From positions 57,888,494-57,952,493 of the forward strand of contig NC_053045.1 of assembly GCF_003473485.1 (NCBI RefSeq): a stretch of DNA of 64,000 bases. The letters are read 5' to 3'. The first letter of the stretch is position 1. Each line of letters begins with the position of its first letter. Below are positions 51,201 through 64,000 of this stretch, one piece after another. The translations under genes were made by a program, and so were the position numbers. The DNA is from Medicago truncatula. Its lineage: Eukaryota; Streptophyta; Magnoliopsida; Fabales; Fabaceae. Under the pieces are notes generated by a model. The model had not been told where the DNA came from. It searched no databases and saw nothing but the letters and a program-made list of their open reading frames with translations.

Positions 51201-54200
51201 AGGGTAAGCCAACTGATATAGTTTGTTCTCACCTTTAATCCTATTGATACCAGCATCCAAGAATTTTTCATTTACTTCTTTCAATATGACAGAATAATTA
51301 CTCAGTATTAAAGCTGTTGCTATTCCAGAGCCCATTAGTCCTCCACCAAGGATGGCAACCTTCTTCACGGGTCTTGGAACCAGACCACGATCAGTAACCC
51401 CAGGTACCTGTTCAAGCCAAGAGGTATTTGGAAATTCATATCTACAAAAACTCGGTATACAAAATCAGGCTAGTGCTTATTTAAAAACACTGCTTTGAAA
51501 TTTAGATATGCATTATAGGCACAGATTCAAGATGGGATTCACAAATTTCAATATTTGAAATTGTAAACAGAATTATAGAAATGGTGCAAACATTACCATT
51601 TTGAAACGAGATACAGCCTATGCACACCAGGCCTAAGCATTGCAATCATTAATTATAAACTAATAAGTTACAAAACTTTATGAAGTTCATGAACAATTCT
51701 AAATCTTATTACTCAAATGATCTCACTTTCAACAGAAAACAAAATTTAATTCCTTTATATCAACTAGCGTACAATTTAATATAGAAGGTCCTTTATGGGA
51801 AATAAAACGCCAAATTCAGTTCTTGACCATAACTCTTCTATATATCCACCTGGTTTTATATCCCCAAGTTAAGAGATCAGACTCAGTCCCAAGTATATTC
51901 CCTAGATATATAATCTGGTGTTAAAGTAACCACAGCTCAATAAGAAGCTAAACTGAAGACTTCAAAATATAGAAGAACAAAAATTCCCTGTGGCTTAATT
52001 TGCAAATTGTGCTCCACAGGGGCTGGGGGTGACCTTTACCTGCAGTGCAGGGATTTGAAATCCACCAGAAGCACTTTGAGGTCAGGCTAATCCAACACTT
52101 AGGCAGAGACTAGTTCCACACTCAACGAGGGTGGTGGGAATTCATCATATCTTTCTAGTTTCTTTAACATAAGTAAGTAAAAGTAAAAGGATTGAAAAAA
52201 AAGTTAAATATTATTTCCTTCCAAAACTCCTATGTATAAGTTTAAATTGTTTTTTAAGCTAGAACAATAAACATCATATTCTTCTTTATAGCAGAGATAT
52301 TTTCCCACCTGAAGGGGAAGAAATGTGTAAAATTAGGACACAACTTCAACAAACCTTAGATGTTCCTCTTTGAGCAAAAAATATGTGAATTAAGCTTTTG
52401 CAAGTATCTGATTGTACCAGTGCATCAAATGCTTCAGCTTCCTTCAAAGATCAAAAACAATGTCATGCACGTTTCTGAAAAATAATATGAAATGAAAAAT
52501 TATATACTAGAGACAGATATAACCTTCCAGAGACCAGCACGGGGACCAGACACTATTCCTGCTTCAATAACATCAATGCAAACCAGAGGATGCTTGAGAT
52601 TGGGAGCTTGTTTTCGAGCTTGGGCACGTGCGAATTTCAAAATCTCTCTAGCTTCGCCAAGTGGTTCTATTTTTTCAGTCTTGTAAAGACTGGCAATCCA
52701 TGGTCGTCGACGGTCCAAAATATCCAAGGCCCACTGGCGTGCAGTGTTCACCAACTGATCAGGTGACACCAAACCATCTACAAGCCCCGAACTAAAAGCA
52801 TCCTTCCCTTTCACTGGCTTGGAAGTCTTAATTTAGAGAAAGAAAGAGGAAAAAATTAATTGAAAATTGTTGGACAGCCATGTCTTAGTCACAACTCTAA
52901 AATATTTTCTGTAAAATGAAAAATGCAACTCCATTCCAAATGGAGAACTGGACCAAAAACCTGTCCTGTTTAATGAAATTTGAACATAGACAGTCAATAT
53001 ATGGTTTGGTCTATCGCCAACCACGAAATTGGATAGATCCAGTTTTATTTCAGTTCTAAATATTCAACAGAATCACAAAATTATATTTGAAGAGAGTAAA
53101 AATTGTGGCATACCAACATCATTTCAAGTGCCTTTGTCAGACCAACAAGACGAGGAAGTCGCTGTGTTCCTAAGACAATTTACAACCCAAGGTTAACATT
53201 ACTAGGAAAAAATAAATAAAAAAATAGTTATCCATAGGACATCCACTGCTACTCGTGGTCAAACTTCTCTGTTTTTATTGCTTTTTTCAAATTATTTGAT
53301 GTCTATTAAACATAAGAATCATGGTATCAAGCCATCACCTCAGGTATGAACTTTGACTTCATATAATAATCAAAATTTAAAAGCATGCCTATAAAATTTG
53401 AACATCAAATGGGTTTCCTCGGTAACCCGGTCATTCAACACATCATCCAGTAGCAGTTTACATGTAAGTTCATAAAACAGGGAATAAACAAAAGGAAAAG
53501 GTAATATGTACAGAGGCTAATGCAAAATAAGTCATACATTCGTCGAAGTTAATCATGACATGCACGCCAAAAGTTGACCATGATTTTTCATAGTTACCTT
53601 AAATCTTTAAGGATTAAACTTAAAGAGATTTATGATGCACTGCTCCGGAAAAATATCCCTCCTTATAAAAACATTGCTAATAACATAAATGATGATTAAG
53701 TGATAAGATCTCACTTCAATTGTTTGCCCAATATCTTAATGCACTCAATTTAAATCCGCACTCAAAATATAAGTAGACTTGATGAAAATAGAGAGTAATG
53801 AGTTCAATCTATTACCTCCAAATCCAGGAATTATCCCAAGCTGAAGTTCAGGCAAACCTAGTTGAGCAGTTGCAGTTGATAATCGTGCGTTGCATGCCTA
53901 TATTAGAGAGAACTGGTAATATTTTGTAGAAAATAATGAAAGAAGTTTTTTTTTTCTTAACAGTTATTAATTCTTACCATTGCAACTTCTAAGCCCCCAC
54001 CCAAGGCAAGGCCATCAATGGCAGCAACTGATGGTTTCTTTGCCGCTAAAAAATGAAACAAATTGATTCAATGATTCAGCATAGCACAAAATGTGAATGA
54101 ACTGTAAATAAAGAAATTAATGAAAATCAAATACCTTCTATTGTATCAGTGATGATTTCAATCGATATCCACCCAGGTTTTGGACGCTCTATATGAACGT

Positions 54201-55834
54201 AGGGGAAAGAGTTAGTATGAGCTTAACTACATTTGAAAGACACCACTCCACTCAAAAATAAATTGAAGTACCTTTTGCCTCTTGAAGACCACCAAATGCA
54301 GAAATATCAAAACCTCCAGAAAATTTTCCCTTGGCACCTAATAAAGGAACACAAGATTCAGCTATAAACAAGTTGACTGAGATTATCTCTGGGGAAGCAC
54401 ACAAGTAACTTGATGTTTCATTTTCTTTTCATTCTACTTAATATATCATCTCAGTTGTTATCTAATTACTAAGTCGATCTCATTAAATTGAATATCTTTA
54501 AATGCAATCCCTTCGCAATTTTTTGAACAGTATCCAACTTGAAAGCTGTTCAATTCAAAAGCACATTGACATTGCAATACCTGTAACAACAATTGCCTTG
54601 ACATCATCTCTTTGTATAGCCTGATCAAAACTCTCCTTTAAACTTTGCAATACTGGTAAGAGACATGAACATAAATGAGCAACATAGTATAACCCTAAGT
54701 AATAAAAAGCAACATATGAAGAAAATAAAAAGTGACACTGAAAATTCTGGACAATGAAATATTGAGGTTTCACGGCATACTGCGGTATTTGGAATTTCAC
54801 ACTATCACATGCTCAAAATTTGGAAACATAAAGATTGAAAGCAACAATGTAATCACCAAAGTTAGCTTTGATGGACGTTATTAGAGAAAGAAAAAATTGA
54901 ATACACTACAATTTACTGTAGCGGTGATTATATTTGGATATAAATGAAGTGTGAGACACACAATAATTCAACTCTGCGTCCTCTGTTATCAATTGCCATC
55001 CCCCTCATTCATCAAATAATAGAATTACACAAACGAGCAACAGAAAATGGACAGACAGAAATGTTTCTTAATTTTGATGCTATAAACAAGAAAAACAACA
55101 TCAGTGTATTATTGGAAATTGGAACTAGCATCATTAATCTATTTATAACTAATTGACTTTTTATGCAAGGAAGCCAAAAACACATCAAGTTGTATAGTAT
55201 CTTATAATACTCTTAGGCCCTGTTTGGATAAACAACTTATTTGCAGGATATAACACAGACGCTTATCATATGTATAAGTTATTTCTATAGCAAAAGATAA
55301 AATGAAGTTAAATTGTTTTCACATAAGTTGTATGTTTTGATAAGCTTTCTTGGAGAACTTAAGACAATAAGCTGAAAACAGCTAATGAACAATGTCATAA
55401 GTTGCTTTCATAAGTGATTCCGATAAAACTTATGTCAGCGAATAAGCTCAAATAACCAGATCCATTCAAGCTCATCTTTTCCTTTTAATTTTTTGAACCT
55501 TTTACATTCATAATAATAACATTTATTTCTTTTGAGATCAATTCAATAGTATATTATATCATATTATTGTTGTGTATAATATCCGTTCTTACTACGTTTT
55601 ATATCACTGCATAATTCAAATTAAAAGAATGATGAATTTCACCTCAGCGACATAGATGGATGATAAACACCGCCTCAATTATTCATGATAATTTGCACGT
55701 GAAGAAGGAAAATGAGGAATGAAAAGTAGTATACCATCAAAGGAGAGAGAATTGACGGGAGGATTGATGATGGTGATGATGGCAACTCCATCAGCTCCAA
55801 CATTCATAACCGTGTGCCCTTTTCTGCTACTCAT
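48200..55834 (-). CDS. MFP2: peroxisomal fatty-acid beta-oxidation multifunctional protein (MFP2 type)
   Basis: It catalyses the enoyl-CoA hydratase and L-3-hydroxyacyl-CoA dehydrogenase steps of peroxisomal beta-oxidation. Eighteen exons (right to left): 55735-55834, 54581-54652, 54272-54337, 54135-54188, 53978-54045, 53816-53897, 53114-53169, 52524-52826, 52355-52441, 51233-51407, 51001-51122, 50717-50880, 50387-50641, 50186-50307, 49937-50058, 49659-49807, 49444-49582 and 48200-48235. They give 2,172 nt and 723 aa, the usual length. All joins keep frame and all introns are GT-AG. The crotonase domain has its two catalytic Glu in GGGLE (E117) and LPELQLG (E137). The dehydrogenase domain has NAD-binding GGGLMGSG (317-324), and GAHFFSPAH with catalytic H447 and E459. 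The C-terminus SRL is a PTS1 peroxisome signal, as in MFP2 rather than AIM1 (SKL). Start ATG at 55834 gives MSSRKGHTVMNVG. A MITE lies in intron 1. Confidence 0.96.
55216..55470. mobile_element. MITE-like element in MFP2 intron 1
   Basis: The left edge GGCCCTGTTTGGATAAACAA is typical of an abundant plant MITE group. The interior has several AAGCT/AAGTT motifs, and the right part AATAAGCTCAAATAACCAGA resembles the other end. The terminal partner is decayed, so the boundary is approximate. Confidence 0.45.
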
Positions 55835-57270
55835 TTTTTATCTAAGATGCTGCAAGTACGTAACTAATAAGAATTGAATGCGATGAAAATGCTTTTGTTT
55901 TGGTTTTTAGAGATTCAAGTTTGATTTGAAGGAAGAGAACAAGTGTCGTGAACGGACCATTCACAGTGACTATTATCAACTACAATTCAGGAACAACGTA
56001 TACATATATTATTATTAATATATAATTCTATTTTTCGAAACTCGGTATTATCTTAATATCATCCGTTATTACAATTTGCCCATACTTTGTTCATCCGCAA
56101 CTCTACACGTGCTTCTCACCCCGTGTTTTTCTTCTTTTATGGGTTTCTAAACTCAACATAGATACATTTTTTTTTACTGTCAATTAACGTGTTCTCTAAG
56201 ATTGAGCTGTGAACGCATGGTGGAGGGCGGAGAGAAATCTTTTAAAAAGAGTGATGTATCTACTAGAAACACATGTATTTCACAACCTAACGGTAATTTA
56301 TAAATAATAATATTGCATTGCTTCCAAATCAAAGATAATGGTAGTTTATAAAACAACATTCATACCTCTCAATCTAATTGTGCATCTTTTATAAAAAATA
56401 ATGGTGAAGTCATTATAATTTATAATTGGCATGGGGCAATACTTAGAAGGCGGTTTTGTATTTTATTTTTTTAGGGGATCAAAATCGCAACTTCTTGAAA
56501 TATAGGGGTCAAAATTGCTATTAAGCCTTAATATAATTTATAATTTGTCCTTAAACTGATTTAATATTACAAATTTTTATGTAATTATTTAAACAAAAAT
56601 AATTACGATTTTGCATTTGATAGATAATAGATATATAATATATAAATGTAAAAGAGGTTGAAATTTACGATTACTTTGTATTTCTAACATATATAATAAT
56701 ATTCATTCTCACACAACTTGCATGAATCAAAAAGTCTTAATACATGAATAACGAGAAAAATATGTATTTTTTTTGTAAAATATAGTTGTGGTTTGTTTGT
56801 GCAGTGAAGAATGACGGAGATATGATTTATTTATTTTTTTGAAAGAAGAGATATGAACTTTTTGTAAGATATAGTTGTTGTTCGACGTGTAGTAATATTA
56901 GTTGTTGTTCTTGTCTGTAATTAAATGGATGACTCCAAGAGCCGTTTCATGTCTAATTCATGAGATTGTGTAATAAAAAATATCAGAATGAGAGAAAATA
57001 CATTATGTGATTTATTTAATTTTTTTTTAATTTTACATAGATGATACGTTAATTGTCTTTTTATATTTTATTTAACTAATAAAATATGCATTTACTAAGG
57101 TCTGGTAGTTTTTTTTAGGCAAATGAGGTGCAAATATGAAGCCTTCTGCAACACCCTAAATAGATCAAAACAAAATAGAATACAAATATTGGGGGATATA
57201 AATCTGAACATTCAAACCATGTAAAAATATAGTAATCGATCTAAACATGTATACAAATAATCCAACTACA

Positions 57271-57806
57271 TCAAAACTAGTCAAAAAAACCCTGAAGCCA
57301 ACACACACACACACATCACAAGCACTGTCAGACTAACTTATATATTAGCACGAAACCAGATAGAAAAGAAAGCGACATGCGAGCATTAAGACATTTTGAG
57401 GACTAGAACGAATCTAATCGCCATCGTAAAAACACTTGAAACACCAACAAATCATTGCAAAATAGTAAGCATCAATGACCACAAATCTACATGAAACACG
57501 AAAGCATATGTATGTGAAATCCAATACTCTTTCAAGCACACAAATCAAAACTAGTCAAAAAAACCCTGAAGCCAACACACATACATCACAAGCACTGTCA
57601 GGCTAACTTATATATTGGCACGAAACCAGATAGAAAGGAAAGCGACATGTGAGCATTAAGACATTTTGAGGACTAGAACGAACCTAACCGCCATCGTGAA
57701 AACCCTTGAAACACCAACAAATCATTGCAAAATAGTAAGCATCAATGACCACAAATCTACCTGAAACACGAAAGCATATGTATGTGAAATCCAAGAGTCT
57801 TTCAAG
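57271..57806. repeat. tandem duplication, 274-bp unit, two copies
   Basis: TCAAAACTAGTCAAAAAAAC begins at 57271 and again at 57545. The units are nearly identical over their length, with scattered changes and a shorter CA run in the second copy. Non-coding. Confidence 0.88.
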
Positions 57807-58477
57807 TAAGGTGGCTGATGAGAGAGTACTTGAGGTTAGAGAGAGAAATGACAGTTGCTAATTGTTTATCTCTATTCGGTTTCGAAAATGATTCTCTTTG
57901 TAATTGATTCAAGCAAGTTCTTTATCAATTCAAACAACATTAAATGTTGTAATGAGCAATTTCTTAACAAGATTTAAGTTGATTACTTTTTAGGTTATTC
58001 TATATTATTTTAAAAAAAAATAAACTACCTCACCGAAATTGACATTAGAGAAAATCAAATTTTAAAATGAGCAAACTCCAAAATCCTAAACTAACATTAT
58101 GAGACCAACTTAAGGGTTTATGTCATTTTATCTATCACACCAACTTAATTGTATTATTATTAATAAAAATAATAATATAATTAGTTGTGTATCCGACTGA
58201 GAGTCAGTCAGTTTTGAGAAAAAGAATGGTTGACAGTTTTTCCTTGTGTTGTGTGTTGTGATGTTTGTTAAAGTCACGTCTTTTATGAAGTTAAGTTTCT
58301 TTATTTATTTTGTCTATTGACCATGTAGCCCTAATGTTATTAAACATTCATAAATTTACTTTTATATTTTTTTTTTAGTTATTTGTAAATTTGCAACTTA
58401 AACTTTTTATCTTCGCCTTGACACAATTTATGTTTTTTGTTCAAGCTTTGCCATTGCGTACAAACTAAACAATTTTA

Positions 58478-58565
58478 TACTCCATTCGTTTCTAAATATA
58501 AGTAAAATCGACTTTTTAGATTCATTTAATTAATGATGTATATAGTTCATAATAAGATTAAGAGG
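58478..58565. repeat. solitary Stowaway-type end
   Basis: ATACTCCATTCGTTTCTAAATATAAG resembles one end of the MITE family seen at 20692 and 45211. No opposite end was found nearby. Confidence 0.35.
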
Positions 58566-59147
58566 GCCCATCGTTATTGTAGTTGGACCAGAACACCAAA
58601 AATTTTCAAGATCGGTTGTGTTGTCATTATGTAATATCAGCGGAAAGATGAGCATATTGCGCTAACACGTCTAACTTATGAATGATATTATTATTTATTT
58701 TTATAAAATTTTAATTTTGATTAAAAAATATAGGATTAATTATTTAAATTGACCCTGTAAAATATGCGATGTTTGAAAAATATAGGATTTTTTAATTAAA
58801 AAAACAACCTTTTCATTAAAACAAAAAAGATGAAGAAAAATAAACTTAAGGCATGTTATCATTTGAAATATAAAACCAAAAAAATGGCATGTTCGCCTTT
58901 TAAAGTATAGAACATAAAAAAAATATTAAAAAAAGGTATGTTCTCCATTTAATTTGTAGAACACACAGGAGAGATGCAGAAAAAAGCCTGCATGTTTGCC
59001 ATTTTACAATCAGAACATACAGAAAAAGTTGAAAAAAAAAAAGGCTACGTTCACCAAATCAAATGAAGAACAAGGGCTTTTGTATCAATGATTTTGAATT
59101 AGGGGCAGATATATCAATATTTTTGGTGATAGGTGTAGATAAAAAAT

Positions 59148-59218
59148 TCTCTGGCTCAGTTGGTTGGGAGAATATATAAAGTTAGAGTTTGAACCCTAAC
59201 TACCACAAAAAAAAAAAC
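59148..59218 (+). mobile_element. short tRNA-derived SINE-like sequence
   Basis: An A-box-like CTGGCTCAGTTGGTTGG is followed by a B-box-like GAGTTTGAACCC, then CTACCAC and an A run at about 59206-59218. Target duplications were not identified. Confidence 0.6.
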
Positions 59219-59308
59219 TATGAATATTTATGTAAAATCAATTGTAAAGACAAAATCAATTTTATTCGATAACAATCAAAATATGTGGGAACTAAAGATT
59301 TATAAAGG

Positions 59309-59440
59309 TGATCCTGTAAGTATAGTTCAGTTGGTAGCTACAGAGATAATTTGTGCATGGATTGAGGTTCGAATCTAAGATTTCTCACTTCTCCACACAT
59401 AATGCATGTGAATCGTTGTTAACTACTTTAGGAAAAAAAT
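59309..59440 (+). mobile_element. tRNA-derived SINE-like sequence, decayed
   Basis: TATAGTTCAGTTGGTAGC (A box), GAGGTTCGAATCT (B box), a further non-tRNA body with TAATGCATGTGAA, and an A-rich end at 59433. This has the same design as the minus-strand SINEs in the window but diverged. Confidence 0.55.
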
Positions 59441-59711
59441 TAATTACAAAATTGGTTTAAAAAAAAAAAAAAAAAATTTACAAAGGTGTGCGAGTGAGTG
59501 CCCACGTCCCATCCAATCTAATCTACCATACACTTTACTTTACCTACTATCAATTCAGTGACAGAAGAGAAGGGTAAAAAGTAAAACAACAATTTTATTC
59601 TATTCTCTCCGAGTTAAAATCCAAGAACCAACAGCAAGGAGAATCTAATTCTTCTTCTTTCTCCACACACACACACAGTCACCTGCAAGAGAGAGAATTA
59701 GGTAAAGAAAG

Positions 59712-62237
59712 ATGAGCGAGGAGGCGAAGAAGCACAGCGCAGGTGGAGGAGCAGCTCTAATGGCGAAATCCCTCACTGAAGATCGAAAACCACTTGTTAC
59801 ATCTCCACTCTCTGCATCCGCTTCTCCTGCAACACCCGCAACGAAGAAGGTCATTATCAAGAGTGCCGATATGCTCCCTGACATGCAAAAGGAAGCCGTT
59901 GATATCGCTGTCGTTGTTAGTCTCTCTTACTCTTCAACATTCACTCCTTCTTCTTCCTTCTTCAATTTTTTCTAATTTTCATTTTTTGCTAATATTGTTG
60001 TTTTGAAATTGAATTAGGCATTTGAGAGGCACAACGTAGAGAAAGATGTTGCAGAGACTATAAAGAAGGAGTTTGACAAGAGGCATGGTCCTACCTGGCA
60101 TTGTATTGTTGGCCGCAATTTCGGTATTTCTTATTCCCCTTAATTAGATCTATAATCTATTTCTCTATGCTTAACTTACTCATTTTTTACTTCAATTTAT
60201 TGTTTTCGTGCTGGGAATGCTGTTGATTTTTTTACCAATTTTTAGTCATAAGTTATGACTTTGAAAACCTAGATTTTTTCTATTTACTACTGTTTTCTTA
60301 TTGTCGTGTGTAGTTAACAAAATGGAAGGTCTAAGTGATCTCATTTTTTAATGAAAAAAAATTAAATTCTAAGGCTTGTCTGGTGTCTGACTTTTCAAAT
60401 TATATGTACTCCATTTTTTAAAATTGTTATTAGTGTATGTGTTAGTGTCGTGCATGTGTATCAGTGTATGTGTTTTATAGATTGAATTTTGGAGTTGTAA
60501 ACTTTTCAAGTTATTTCTACCTGGAGATGAGTAATTCTTGAGTGGGGTACTTAGGGATGACAATTGAACACAAACCAACTGAGTTTGATCGTAGTAGTAT
60601 AGGACCACTTTGTATTCTGTGTTCTTTGCAGGGGGTTTTGGTGTCCTTTTCCTCTTCCACGGAATAGCTGCCTGTGTCAGTTTATCATTCCAATTTAACG
60701 ACATACCTGTTTGGTTTCCCCTCAGTGAAAAAACAGTATTTAGTTTGTTAACTTTGGATCGGATTGAGTGTGTGTGCTTGGGATAGAATAGGCTTGATAG
60801 GGAAACCTGAAGAACTTTAATAGTGTTATGAAATTGAGTAGTTGCTATGACTAGTACACCAAAACATTTTTCTGTTCACAGTTTACTAGATTGTCCCTTT
60901 TCGACATCCAACATCTTGTTGTTCCCAATTCTATCTTTATGAGAATATCCATAGTCCAAACGCCATGCTAAATTGTGTAAATGTTAGTATGCTAAAGATT
61001 TAAAGTTGAGTTAATCTGTCGCACTTTGTTATTTACTGCATTTTTATGTTTTCTTCTCTCATATGGTCTAAATTTCTCTCATATGGTCTAAAGTTGAATA
61101 TCAAATCATGCCTGCGATATTGCTGAGTAGAACAAACATGTGTGTCAATTTTCTATATGAAGTCTAATACATCTGAGAGGAGGGTTTGGATTTTTCATAT
61201 ATTTTATACTGAAGATTTTTTGCTGCTCTGCATTGACCAATATACTTCTTTTTTTTTTTTTTTTGTGTGATGTGGAAAAGGAAGTCAACTCTGAATCTCT
61301 TAACGTCTTTACTAGTGCAAATGTGTATATAAAATCACTGCTCGCAGTGCTTGAGTCTCAAATTTGTGTTATCTGCCTATGTGATTTCTATCCTGTCATT
61401 CTGCACATCTTAACCACGCAAAAGCGACTTAAGCTTAACTTCTATAAGTTTGATATTATGAATAGAGTTGTTTGCTGAACTTAGGAGCCCGATTGTATTA
61501 TGAATAAGTCAATACAGTATTATTAGTTAGCATCTCACCTCAATACATTTTGTTTGTGTCAAGAGTCCTCTGGCTCCCTGGTATTTTGAAACTGGAACGG
61601 CTAATAACGGTAATCACATAGACTCATTACTCTAAGTATATTACTTCTAGAAAAGAAGGGTCAAGGGAGTGTGATCTCTGGTATGTCAATTAATATTCAG
61701 ATCTTCCAAACATATGTTTTCTTTTGATGTCAGCCTTGGGGAATTTATGGCAATTGTATACCATGAAGTGTAGAATGAAAGATATAAATATTTGACGGGT
61801 TTTATAGGGATGGAGAGACTGTAAAGGTTAGCAGCCCAGCACAATCAAAGCTTGGACTAAGCTCGGGTTTCAGATACCATGATGATGTTCCAGAAGCCAT
61901 AGAGTTTTAATGCAAATTTGATGTCATTTGTGTTGCACAGCCAAACCATCACAAATATCATGCCATTTATGTCTAAGACCACTTTTACTTATCTTCTTTT
62001 TTTGACAAAATTCAGACTGCTATATCAAATGAGGATATAATTGTCTGGTCCTGCTAAGCCTAATGATATAATTCTATATGGTGTTTTCATTCTTCGAACG
62101 ACAAACCTAGTTAACGATTGAATTGTGTTCATGGAAATTTCTTTCTTTTTGCAGGTTCCTATGTGACTCATGAAACAAACCACTTTGTTTATTTCTATTT
62201 GGATCAGAAAGCAGTTTTGCTTTTCAAGTCTGGCTAG
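59712..62237 (+). CDS. LC8-type dynein light chain with N-terminal extension
   Basis: LC8 proteins are small homodimeric hub proteins that bind short motifs in partner proteins; land plants keep them although dynein heavy chains are lost. Three exons, 59712-59915, 60018-60123 and 62155-62237, give 393 nt and 130 aa in frame, with GT-AG introns. Residues 1-45 are a Ser/Ala/Pro-rich extension beyond the usual ~89-aa core. The core begins KVIIKSADM, with [11 protein letters not shown], the family block [13 protein letters not shown], then [20 protein letters not shown] and the end LLFKSG. The intron after exon 1 sits in phase 0. Intron 2 is 2,031 bp and holds no other gene. The start is the first ATG of the frame, preceded by CACACACAC-rich leader sequence. 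Identification is firm. Confidence 0.94.
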
Positions 62238-64000
62238 CCTTATTCGGATGGAGGCAAAAATGTTGACAGCTATGAGAATTGTCTTGTGATTATGCTGCTA
62301 TATTAGCTCTTGTATGTATTAAATCCACTAGCACAAACTCTTTACAAGACATTCTTGTGCTTGTATATCTAATTTCATGCAAACTGGGTTCTCAAGTTTG
62401 GATATGAATCAAATTGTCGATGTTCTTTCTGTTTCCCTTTGTGTTCCATTCCATTCACATGTATTGGGAATTCTTTTCTGTTACTTCTATAGTTTTGTTT
62501 CCATTCAACATAAATTATTATCTTGCAACTATTTATGGTTTTCCAGATTCTAAAACCTGTGTTGACAGTCAAATTGACATGGACACACTCTAGTTTATGT
62601 GAAATGGTTTGACCTTGATCCTTACCTTCTTTGAATAATATGATCTGATGACAAAAATTGCAAGTGATTTTCACAAAAGCTACGCATTCGAAACAAAATC
62701 ACCGTGTCACAGTGGTTTTGGCAAATCACAACAAATCTAAACATGAGTTTTACTATTTTATGTATGTTTGGGATCTAAATTTACATTTGCTCCAAATACA
62801 ACAACACAATTATTCACGAGAATACACATATACTGTAAAAGACAGAGGCATTTCGATTCCCACACTGTAGAACCTTTGTATTTTTGTCTTAGGTACGAAG
62901 ACTGTATGGTCTATGCAACGTGTGCAGTGATGCATGAGATCCAATTGGGAGAGTGCAGATTCTTCATCCAATAAGAAAAGAGAGGGCAGCAGAGAGAAAA
63001 TAAATGTTAATTGCTAGTAGTATTTTGAATGAGAGTGGATTTAAGGACTCGTGCAGAGAATAATGATAAACAGCATCAGATTCCAAAATGCTTAATTAGA
63101 TTTATCTCTGGTTGGTTCTCTCTCTTTCTGTGGTTCGCAGAATCCCAGCTTCAAATTTCAAGAACTGAATTGGCACGCACAAAAGTATTATTCTAAGTTT
63201 CATAATTTAATTGGCACATATGAAAGTATTATTCCAAGGTTTTTATTCCTGGTTATTTTAAAAATGAAGAATGAATTTTGAAACTGAATATTTGTGTGTG
63301 AATTTTATGGTACATTGAATTCACAGTTACTATAATATACATTTACATACAAGGTAAAAATGGATAACGAAACTCTCCCAATTCCAATTAAACGGCTTTC
63401 TTAGAACACTCATGCTACTTCAAAGTTATATCATACCTTTTCGATACCATGAGCAACTCCTTGGTGGTCCTAAAAAATGTCTCTCACATACACTATTTTT
63501 TTTTTTGTCAAGTAGCCTAGCGGCTAGAGAAATTCATCTTAAAGGTGAATAAGTGGGGTATTATGGGTTCGAACCCTGCCCCTACATATAATATGCATTA
63601 TTCCTTACCAAGTGAGATAAGCTCACATACACTCCATTTATTTTGTCAAATGGAGAGGATCCTATCCCCCATATAAATATATATGATGCTGTTTTTTAAC
63701 TCTGATTCTTAAAAATTACTCATGATTGAGAAAGTGGCTGAAGCGGGCGCGATGTGGGTTAAAGCGGACGCTTTTTACTCCCCTGTGTAAAATACAAGAT
63801 TGCCCTTCACTTAAAACCGTTTTAAGGGTCATTTTTTGTAATTTTCAAAACGTTAACTATACTCTTCTCCATCAGAACCAAATACACAACTGCAAAAACA
63901 ACTTCTTCATCGTACAAACAAAAAAAATCCATCTCCTCTTCTCATATCATTATCTCTTGATCGCAAAACTCATCTCTCCTCTTCTCATCTCATCATCTCT
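62238..64000. other. dynein light chain 3' flank and window end
   Basis: The first ~250 bp are likely 3' UTR. A SINE is at 63495-63621. After 63740 the sequence becomes C/T-rich with CATCTCCTCTTCTCAT repeats (63929-64000), which could be the leader of a plus-strand gene that begins beyond the window. No complete gene is seen. Confidence 0.4.
63495..63621 (-). mobile_element. tRNA-derived SINE with perfect 12-bp target duplication
   Basis: Minus-strand copy: GAGCTTATCTCACTTGG (A-box region), TGCATATTATATG, B box GGGTTCGAACCC, AATTTCTCTAGCCGCTAGGC and TACTTGAC with an A tail (T run at 63496-63506 on the plus strand). CTCACATACACT occurs at 63483-63494 and again at 63622-63633. It is the cleanest of the three copies in this window. 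Confidence 0.9.

Larger units (their letters stand above)
55835..59711. other. intergenic between MFP2 and the dynein light chain gene
   Basis: This is the shared upstream region of two divergent genes. It contains an ACACGTGC box at about 56105-56112, a 274-bp tandem duplication (57271-57806), a lone Stowaway-type end at about 58480, two tRNA-derived sequences (59148-59218 and 59309-59440) and a poly-A stretch near 59460. No protein gene is supported. Confidence 0.5.

Noticed and set aside
61233..61478. 81-aa ORF within the dynein light chain intron 2
   Set aside because: Intronic, no motif, and starts at a T-rich tract.
62375..62974. Three ORFs downstream of the dynein light chain gene
   Set aside because: They overlap each other on both strands and have no recognisable features.

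Overview
The window is plant nuclear DNA, AT-rich between genes, with spliced genes and many plant transposon families. The gene set and repeat types (tRNA-derived SINEs, Stowaway-type MITEs, a MULE, a Helitron, a chromovirus LTR) look like a papilionoid legume of the Medicago/Trifolium kind. That assignment is inference from family resemblance; no search was run.

Layout. 1-2592: 3' end of a Ty3/gypsy chromovirus (end of pol, polypurine tract, complete 2,077-bp LTR). 2690-4990: tandem repeats, including a ~111-bp satellite-like array with a duplicated four-unit block. 5550-5915 (-): intronless small three-helix membrane protein. 7628-10342 (+): membrane-type UDP-glucuronate decarboxylase (UDP-xylose synthase) of seven exons, whose first intron has AT-AC ends and the signals of a U12-type intron. 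11748-12972 (+): two-exon LEA group-3-like protein. 13-18 kb: no intact gene, repeat relics. 18046-19401 (-): 451-aa Ser-rich protein with a Cys/His motif. 24274-26711 (+): internal, intron-containing fragment of a Sec1/KEULE-type SNARE regulator with stops and a frame break, followed directly by 26880-31056 (+): the C-terminal three quarters of a DEAH13/DHX37-type RNA helicase, lacking the Walker A exon and carrying one nonsense codon. 36369-40395 (+): broken Helitron with a textbook 3' terminus. 41.0-41.9 kb: LINE RNase H relic and a tRNA-Lys relic. 42735-45142: non-autonomous MULE with a perfect 9-bp target-site duplication, long terminal inverted repeats, two large internal hairpins and one ORF. 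45.2-47.4 kb: MITEs. 48200-55834 (-): 18-exon peroxisomal multifunctional protein (MFP2 type) of beta-oxidation. 59712-62237 (+): three-exon LC8-type dynein light chain. The last kilobase has a SINE with a 12-bp target-site duplication.

The intact genes (UXS, LEA-like, Cys/His protein, small membrane protein, MFP2, dynein light chain) are unrelated housekeeping or stress functions in cell-wall sugar synthesis, desiccation protection, beta-oxidation and motor or scaffold roles. They are not an operon-like system. The unusual content is the AT-AC intron, the chimeric pair of host-gene fragments upstream of a same-strand Helitron, and the double-hairpin MULE.
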